64,000 bases of DNA from Hymenobacter metallilatus (GTDB lineage Bacteria > Bacteroidota > Bacteroidia > Cytophagales > Hymenobacteraceae), in NCBI RefSeq assembly GCF_003944705.1, contig NZ_RWIS01000010.1, forward strand, positions 157,567 to 221,566. Reading direction: 5' to 3'. The notes under the pieces were generated by a model that was not told the origin of the DNA, ran no database searches, and saw only the letters and a program-made list of their open reading frames with translations. Made by a program: the position numbers and the translations under genes. Below are positions 58,669 through 64,000 of the stretch, piece by piece (positions within the stretch are counted from its first letter, which is position 1; every line of letters begins with the position of its first letter).

Positions 58669-61557
58669 ATGACTCCCGACACTGCCGCCCCCCAGCCCCA
58701 CAAGCTTTTCCTGCTCGACGCCTTCGCCCTGATTTATCGGGCCCATTTTGCTTTCAGCAAAAACCCGCGCGTGAACTCCAAGGGCCTTAATACCGGGGCT
58801 ATTCTGGGCTTTACCAACACCCTGGTAGAGGTGCTGCAGAAAGAGAAGCCCACTCACATTGGGGTGGCGTTTGATGCGGCCAAGAAAACCTTCCGTCACG
58901 AGCAGTACGCCGAGTACAAAGCCCAGCGCCAGGCCATGCCCGAGGATATCGGCCTGGCTATTCCCTACATCAAGAAAATCATCCAGGCCTTCAACATTCC
59001 CATTCTGCTGGTGGATGGCTACGAGGCCGACGACGTGATTGGCACCCTGGCCCGCCGAGCCGAGGCCCAGGGCTTCGGGGAGGTGTTCATGATGACGCCC
59101 GACAAGGACTACTGCCAGCTGGTAACCGACTGCATCAAGATTTACCGTCCCGCCTTTATGGGCAACGCCGCCGAGGTGCTGGATGTGGCCCACGTACTGC
59201 AGCGCTTCGAAATTGAGCGACCCGAGCAGGTAATTGATATCCTGGGGTTGCAGGGCGACGCCTCCGATAACATTCCGGGCATTCCGGGCATTGGAGAGAA
59301 AACCGCCAAAACCCTAATTCAGAAGTACGGCTCGGTAGAAAACCTGATTGCCAACGTGGACGAGCTCAAGGGCAAGCAGCAGGAAAACGTGCGCAACTTC
59401 GCCGAGCAGGGGCTGATGAGTAAGGAGCTGGCCACCATTCATCTGGATGTGCCCATTGAGTTCCACGAGGAAGGCCTGCGCATGGAAGCGCCCAACGCGG
59501 AAGCCCTGCAGCAGCTGTTCGAGGAGCTGGAGTTCCGCAAGTTGGCTACCCGCCTGCTGGGCGGCGGCAGTGCGGCGGGGGCCAGCAGTACGGCCCCCAC
59601 CCCGCGCGGGGCCCGCCGCCCTAAAGTGGCTGAGGGCCAGGGCAGCCTGTTTGGCTCCTCCGCCGATGCGGCCGTGGGTATTGCGGCCGAGGAAGGTGAA
59701 ACCGGCTCCTTTGGGTCCCCGGCCGGCCCCCGTCGCACCCTACCGGATATGGATGTGCGCTACCACCTGATAGACACGCCAGAGCTGCGCCGGAGCCTGC
59801 TGGAGTTCCTTCTGCAGCAAACCGAGGTCAGCTTCGACACCGAAACTACCGGCCTGGATACCATGACGGCCCGGCTGGTGGGCCTTTCGTTCTGCTGGCT
59901 ACCCGGCGAGGCCTACTATGTACCCGTCCCCTCTGATGACCACGCTGCTGCCCAGGCGCTCATCGACGAGTTCCAACCGTTTTTTGCAGCTGCGCACATC
60001 ACCAAAGTAGGCCAGAACATCAAGTACGACCTCACCATTCTCAAGCATTACAAGGTGCAGGTAAGCGGGCCGCTATTTGATACCATGCTGGCTCACTACC
60101 TGCTGGAACCCGACATGCGCCACAATATGGACGTGCTGGCCGAAACCTACCTGCACTATACCCCGGTGCCCATCACTGACCTCATCGGCCCCAAGGGCAA
60201 AAACCAGAAAACCATGGCCGACTTGCCCCCGGCCGAGGTAAAGGACTACGCCTGTGAGGACGCCGACGTGACCCTGCAGCTCAAGCACGTATTCGAGCCC
60301 ATGCTGAAGGAGGTGGGCCTGCTGGATTTGCTGAACGAGGTGGAAAACCCGCTGGTGCCGGTGCTGGCTGATATTGAGTACGAAGGTGTAAAAATCGACT
60401 CCTCCGCCATGGGCGAGTACTCGGCCGAGCTGCAGGGCTACATTGTGGATATTGAGAAGCAGATTTTCTCGGAGGCCGGCCAGGAATTCAACATTGGCTC
60501 GCCCAAGCAGCTGGGCGAAGTGCTGTTCGACAAGATGGACCTGGGCCGGGGCAAAATCAAGAAAACCAAAACCGGCCAGTACGCTACCGGCGAGGAAGTG
60601 CTCAGCCAGCTGGCCGCCGATGCCCCCATTGCCGGCCTCATTCTGGAGCACCGCCAGCTTACCAAGCTGCGCAGTACCTACGTAGAGGCCCTGCCCCAGC
60701 TGGTGTGCGAGCTGGACGGCCGCGTACACACTTCCTTCAACCAGGCCGTAACGGCTACCGGCCGCCTCAGCAGTACCAACCCCAACCTCCAGAACATTCC
60801 CATCCGCACTGAGAAAGGCCGCGAAATCCGCAAGGCCTTCGTGCCCCGCGACGCCGACCACCTGCTGCTGGCCGCCGACTACTCTCAGGTGGAGCTGCGC
60901 ATCATGGCTGACTTCTCGGGCGACAAAACCATGATTGAAGCCTTCCGCCAGGGACTGGATATTCATACCAGCACCGCCAGCAAGGTGTTCCATGTGCCCC
61001 TCGACCAAGTGGATGGGGAAATGCGCCGCAAGGCCAAAACCGTCAATTTTGGTATCATCTACGGCATTTCGGCCTTCGGGCTGGCCCAGCGCATTGGCAT
61101 AAGCCGCAAAGAAGCCACCGAAATCATTGAGACTTACTTTGAAGAGTTTGCCTCGGTGAAGCAGTTCATGGACGAAAGCATCAACCGGGCCCGGGAGCTG
61201 GAGTACGCCACTACCCTGCTAGGCCGCCGCCGCTACCTGCGCGACATCAACTCCCGCAACGCCACCCTGCGCGGCTACACGGAGCGCAACGCCATTAATG
61301 CCCCCATCCAGGGCACCGCCGCCGACATCATCAAAAAGGCCATGATCAACATCCATGAGTGGCTGATTCAGGAAAAGCTCGGCACCAAGATGATTCTGCA
61401 GGTGCACGACGAGCTGGTGTTCGATGCCGTGCAGGAAGAGGTTGAGTACATCACCCCCAAAATCAAGGAGCTGATGGCCACGGCCCTGCTGCTGCCCCAC
61501 GGCGTGCCGCTGGAGGTGGAAGTCGGCACCGGCCGCAACTGGCTGCAGGCCCATTAA
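58669..61557 (+). CDS. polA: DNA polymerase I
   Basis: A 962-aa three-domain enzyme. The 5' nuclease domain is at about 10-290 ('KLFLLDAFALIYRAHFAF', 'LVDGYEADDVIGTLARRAEA', 'SDNIPGIPGIGEKTAKTLIQ'), followed by an Ala/Gly-rich linker. The 3'-5' exonuclease domain (about 360-550) has DxE in 'EVSFDTETTGLDTMTARLVG', so proofreading is probably retained. The polymerase domain has motif A 'LLAADYSQVELRIMADFSGD', motif B 'MRRKAKTVNFGIIYGISAFG' and motif C 'MILQVHDELVFDA'. ATG at 58669 or 58645 are both possible starts. It fills gaps in replication and repair. Confidence 0.96.
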   Translation: MTPDTAAPQPHKLFLLDAFALIYRAHFAFSKNPRVNSKGLNTGAILGFTNTLVEVLQKEKPTHIGVAFDAAKKTFRHEQYAEYKAQRQAMPEDIGLAIPYIKKIIQAFNIPILLVDGYEADDVIGTLARRAEAQGFGEVFMMTPDKDYCQLVTDCIKIYRPAFMGNAAEVLDVAHVLQRFEIERPEQVIDILGLQGDASDNIPGIPGIGEKTAKTLIQKYGSVENLIANVDELKGKQQENVRNFAEQGLMSKELATIHLDVPIEFHEEGLRMEAPNAEALQQLFEELEFRKLATRLLGGGSAAGASSTAPTPRGARRPKVAEGQGSLFGSSADAAVGIAAEEGETGSFGSPAGPRRTLPDMDVRYHLIDTPELRRSLLEFLLQQTEVSFDTETTGLDTMTARLVGLSFCWLPGEAYYVPVPSDDHAAAQALIDEFQPFFAAAHITKVGQNIKYDLTILKHYKVQVSGPLFDTMLAHYLLEPDMRHNMDVLAETYLHYTPVPITDLIGPKGKNQKTMADLPPAEVKDYACEDADVTLQLKHVFEPMLKEVGLLDLLNEVENPLVPVLADIEYEGVKIDSSAMGEYSAELQGYIVDIEKQIFSEAGQEFNIGSPKQLGEVLFDKMDLGRGKIKKTKTGQYATGEEVLSQLAADAPIAGLILEHRQLTKLRSTYVEALPQLVCELDGRVHTSFNQAVTATGRLSSTNPNLQNIPIRTEKGREIRKAFVPRDADHLLLAADYSQVELRIMADFSGDKTMIEAFRQGLDIHTSTASKVFHVPLDQVDGEMRRKAKTVNFGIIYGISAFGLAQRIGISRKEATEIIETYFEEFASVKQFMDESINRARELEYATTLLGRRRYLRDINSRNATLRGYTERNAINAPIQGTAADIIKKAMINIHEWLIQEKLGTKMILQVHDELVFDAVQEEVEYITPKIKELMATALLLPHGVPLEVEVGTGRNWLQAH

Positions 61558-61674
61558 ACAGCACGCTGTAGCGCAAACTTTGTGGTTCCCGTCTTCCCGA
61601 TCCGGCCCAACGAATTCTGGCCTACGCGAGCTACAAAGTTTACACTACCCTCTTCTACTTTCCCGATATTCCGC

Positions 61675-62157
61675 ATGGACCAAACCACCAAGCAAGGCGT
61701 TATTAATGAGCTAATTAGCCTACTTACTCAGGGCAATGCCCACGTCACGTTTGAGGAAGCCTGCGCGGGCCTTACGCCGGCACAGTGGAACCAGCCCGTA
61801 CCAGAAGCGTCTCACACCATCTGGCAGGTGGTAGAACACCTGCGTATTGCGCAGTGGGATATTCTGGAGTTTTCCCGTGGTGTCGGGCACGTTTCCCCGG
61901 ATTGGCCCTCCGGCTACTGGCCTGCTACTACCGCCACCGCCAACGAAGCAACCTGGCAGCACACGCACCACCAGATTCAGGCCGACCGCCAACGGTTCAT
62001 CGGCCTGCTGCATCACCCCGCTACCGACCTGCTGGCTCCTATTCCGCACGGCGACGGCCAAACCATGTTGCGCGAGGCCATGCTCATTGCAGACCATAAT
62101 GCTTACCACACTGGCGAAATCGTGCTTCTTCGGCGGCTACTGCGGGCCTGGAAGTAG
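61675..62157 (+). CDS. DinB family protein
   Basis: A 160-aa four-helix-bundle protein. The DinB metal ligands are visible as His in 'ASHTIWQVVEHLRIAQWDIL' and the later 'LIADHNAYHTGEIVLLRRLL'. The family includes metal-dependent thiol transferases and many unknowns. The start at 61675 (MDQTTKQGVINELI) is preferred over the long frame from 61582, whose N-terminus is not protein-like. It follows polA by 117 bp. Confidence 0.85.
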   Translation: MDQTTKQGVINELISLLTQGNAHVTFEEACAGLTPAQWNQPVPEASHTIWQVVEHLRIAQWDILEFSRGVGHVSPDWPSGYWPATTATANEATWQHTHHQIQADRQRFIGLLHHPATDLLAPIPHGDGQTMLREAMLIADHNAYHTGEIVLLRRLLRAWK

Positions 62158-62290
62158 CGCATGGGGCTGGTGAGCAAGGGGCGGGCTCTCCGGGCTGGCG
62201 TATTGCCTGAGCAGGTGGCGGCAATAGAACACCCCAGGAGGCTGGGGCGCGTATAGCAGGAGCAGCCAGGCTAATCCTGGCATACCCTTT

Positions 62291-62710
62291 ATGCAACAGA
62301 ACGTGCATACCACCACCCTGCAAAACGTAGCCCGCGGCCTGCTGGGCACCTTTATGGTGGCGGCCGGCACCGGCCACCTCACGTTTCAGCGCCAGGAGTT
62401 TCAGGCTCAGGTACCCGATTTTGTGCCGTTCAGCAAAGACACTACTGTACTAGCTTCGGGGGTAGTTGAAATCGGGCTGGGACTGGCGCTATTGGCGTTG
62501 AAAGGAAGTAACCGGGTACGGATAGGTATTGGGCTGGCAGTATTTTACGCGGCCGTTTTTCCCGGCAACGTTCACCAGTACACTCATCATATTTCCGCGT
62601 TTGGCCTCAATACCGATGCCAAACGGTTCGGACGGCTGTTTTTCCAGCCCGTACTCATGGGCTGGGCCCTGTGGAGCACGGGCGCGCTGGCTACATTGAA
62701 ACGCAAGTAG
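62291..62710 (+). CDS. DoxX-like small membrane protein
   Basis: A 139-aa protein with four predicted helices (about 10-28, 52-70, 76-92 and 115-135). 'GTFMVAAGTGHLTFQRQEF' and 'FPGNVHQYTH' fit the DoxX-like family, membrane proteins linked to redox or thiol stress in some bacteria. It ends 71 bp before the YpdA-like start and is probably co-transcribed with it. Confidence 0.8.
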   Translation: MQQNVHTTTLQNVARGLLGTFMVAAGTGHLTFQRQEFQAQVPDFVPFSKDTTVLASGVVEIGLGLALLALKGSNRVRIGIGLAVFYAAVFPGNVHQYTHHISAFGLNTDAKRFGRLFFQPVLMGWALWSTGALATLKRK

Positions 62711-62780
62711 CATGGCTGCCGGCCCTGGTCTAATCAGGCCAGTTGTAAACTCCCGGCCCGCTGAGTTGGTATTACAGCAT

Positions 62781-63797
62781 ATGACAACCGACGTTTCTTT
62801 TGATGTAGTAGTGGTAGGAGCCGGGCCGGTGGGGCTGGCCTGCGGACTGGAAGTGCAGCGGCGGGGCCTCTCGGTGTGTGTGGTAGATAAGGGCGCTCTG
62901 GTAAACTCCATCATTGGCTACCCCACCAACATGGAATTCTTCTCCACTCCCGAGCTGCTCGAAATCGGAGGGTATCCCATGACCACCCTGCACTACAAGC
63001 CTCTGCGTGAAGATGCCCTCGACTACTACCGCCGCGTGGCCTTTACCGAAAAGCTGCCGCTTCGCCTGTTTGAGCGGGTAACCGGGCTGGAAGGTGAACA
63101 GGAAAACTACACACTTCTCACCGACAAGGGCCGCATCCGGACCCGCTATGTTATTGTGGCCACCGGCTTCTACGATGTGCCCAACTACCTGCGCGTACCC
63201 GGCGAAAACCAGCCCCACGTGACGCACTACTACAAAGAGCCCTACGCCCACGCCGACCAGGACGTGGTGATAATCGGGGGCAAGAACTCGGCGGCCAAAG
63301 CAGCCCTGCAACTGCTGCGGGCCGGGGCCCGGCCCACCATGGTCGTGCGCGGCGATGAAATCAGTCAGTCGGTGAAATACTGGATTCGGCCCGACCTAAT
63401 AAACCGCATCAAGGAAGGCCGCATCGGGTGCCACTTCAACAGCACTGTGGCCCGCATCACCGAAACCACCGTGGAGCTGAACACGCCCGACGGCCCGCAC
63501 ACCCTGCCCGCCCAGCACGTCTACGCCCTCACCGGCTACCACCCCGACTTCACGTTCCTGGCTACCCTGGGCATCACCTGCGAGGCCGATGCCGCTCAAA
63601 CGCCCACCCACCACGCCGAGACCCTGGAAACCAACCGCCCCGGCCTCTACCTGGCCGGTACCGTGTGCGGAGGCCTGAATACCAGCCGCTGGTTTATTGA
63701 AAACGGCCGCTACCATGCCCAGCTGATTGCCGCCCGCCTGGCCGGCGAGGCGGCCCCGCAGCTGCCGGAGGTGCTTCAACCCGTGCAGCTCTCCTGA
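62781..63797 (+). CDS. ypdA: YpdA family FAD-dependent thiol-disulphide reductase
   Basis: A 338-aa flavoprotein. The FAD Rossmann loop is 'FDVVVVGAGPVGLACGLEVQ' and the NAD(P)H-binding loop is 'DVVIIGGKNSAAKAALQLLR', with 'RYVIVATGFYDVPNYLRVPG' and 'LYLAGTVCGGLNTSRWFIEN' near the end, all characteristic of YpdA. YpdA reduces bacillithiol disulphide in Firmicutes; Bacteroidota members carry the same annotation. The start at 62781 directly precedes the FAD loop; the frame from 62712 is an unlikely extension. A bidirectional terminator follows. Confidence 0.9.
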   Translation: MTTDVSFDVVVVGAGPVGLACGLEVQRRGLSVCVVDKGALVNSIIGYPTNMEFFSTPELLEIGGYPMTTLHYKPLREDALDYYRRVAFTEKLPLRLFERVTGLEGEQENYTLLTDKGRIRTRYVIVATGFYDVPNYLRVPGENQPHVTHYYKEPYAHADQDVVIIGGKNSAAKAALQLLRAGARPTMVVRGDEISQSVKYWIRPDLINRIKEGRIGCHFNSTVARITETTVELNTPDGPHTLPAQHVYALTGYHPDFTFLATLGITCEADAAQTPTHHAETLETNRPGLYLAGTVCGGLNTSRWFIENGRYHAQLIAARLAGEAAPQLPEVLQPVQLS

Positions 63798-63815
63798 TGA
63801 TCATACAAAACCACA

Positions 63816-63855
63816 TCAAAAAAGCCCTTCTACCGCGGTAGAAGGGCTTTTTTGA
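63816..63855. terminator. Bidirectional rho-independent terminator
   Basis: A perfect long palindrome built on AAAAAAGCCCTTCTACC with its complement, between ypdA (+) and the partial minus-strand gene. Confidence 0.93.
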
Positions 63856-63881
63856 TAGTATTTCTGCAAGCTATTAAGTGG

Positions 63882-64000
63882 TCAGCTAAAAGTAACCGTA
63901 TACTCAGTTCCGACTCTGGGCATGAGGTAGTCGAGCTTGTCGCGTAGGGTTTGCTCGGTGCGATAGTCGTCCGGGGTGAGCCAGTAGTGCTTGCAGCGGT
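63882..64000 (-). CDS. Partial gene, C-terminal 38 residues
   Basis: The minus-strand frame enters from beyond the window and ends at TGA 63882-63884. The visible part reads 'CKHYWLTPDDYRTEQTLRDK', then LDYLMPRVGTEYTVTFS. It looks like real coding sequence, placed convergently with ypdA behind the shared terminator. No family can be assigned from this fragment. Confidence 0.6.
   Translation of the reverse strand, partial: RCKHYWLTPDDYRTEQTLRDKLDYLMPRVGTEYTVTFS

Noticed and set aside
58564..59193. N-terminal extension of the DUF1684 protein
   Set aside because: It would overlap the polA 5' nuclease domain in antisense, and the signal peptide starts at 58563.
1..64000. tRNA or rRNA genes, transposases, phage genes
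   Set aside because: Read-through of the gaps and frames gave no cloverleaf-like segment, rRNA motif, transposase or phage structural protein that I could support.

Overview
The window reads as chromosome of a GC-rich Bacteroidota, most likely a Cytophagales member close to Hymenobacter. The evidence is a gldK-gldL-gldM-gldN type IX secretion/gliding locus with a PorP/SprF protein, four large TonB-dependent receptors with carboxypeptidase-like N-termini, tandem DUF4249 lipoproteins, DUF4271 and DUF4286 proteins, and TAnnTTTG-type -7 elements. The genus is an inference from gene content. No rRNA, tRNA, CRISPR array, transposase or prophage was seen.

Layout. 1-5.9 kb (minus strand): T9SS core gldKLMN and porP/sprF. 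6.0-10.4 kb (minus): hemD, a DUF4271 membrane protein, a WecA-like sugar-1-phosphate transferase, a small unknown and lipB. 10.7-14.8 kb: yraN, a YwqK-like lipoprotein, htpG and a STAS-like protein. 15.3-23.1 kb (plus): a probable metal (zinc-like) module of a His-rich small protein, two paralogous TonB receptors, a lipoprotein, a CDF exporter and a frameshifted small gene. 23.1-29.2 kb: an MFS transporter, small housekeeping unknowns, a GNAT gene preceded by about 15 copies of a 7-bp repeat, and a prolyl oligopeptidase. 29.3-33.1 kb: a siderophore receptor with two Fur-box-like palindromes, then a PepSY membrane protein.

33.2-45.0 kb (minus) is the most unusual part: a co-directional cluster whose core proteins look like parts of one envelope machine. 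It contains a ZorB/MotB-like peptidoglycan-binding stator protein, a ZorA/MotA-like 3-TM channel with a long coiled-coil tail, a bitopic adaptor, a 1155-aa actin/Hsp70-like (SrfB-like) ATPase, a tubulin/FtsZ-like nucleotide-binding protein, a 3-TM protein and a lipoprotein with a von Willebrand A-like fold. Two AT-rich small membrane proteins are embedded between them, and three copies of a palindromic element of about 150-165 bp sit in its intergenic gaps. I know of no characterised system with this composition.

45.2-48.3 kb: a sugar nucleotidyltransferase, then LemA and two TPM-domain proteins. 48.5-57.8 kb: a DEDDh exonuclease, a secreted unknown, and a STN-type TonB receptor operon with two DUF4249 lipoproteins and an MG2-plus-plug protein. 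57.9-64.0 kb: DUF1684 protein, DNA polymerase I, DinB, DoxX and YpdA-like proteins, ending in a partial minus-strand gene.

Non-coding DNA is rich in long inverted repeats of at least three kinds: nested CCCCTCC palindromes, REP-like GTCATSCTGAGCT palindromes, and hairpins whose arms are tandem short words. Several plain rho-independent terminators mark transcription unit ends.
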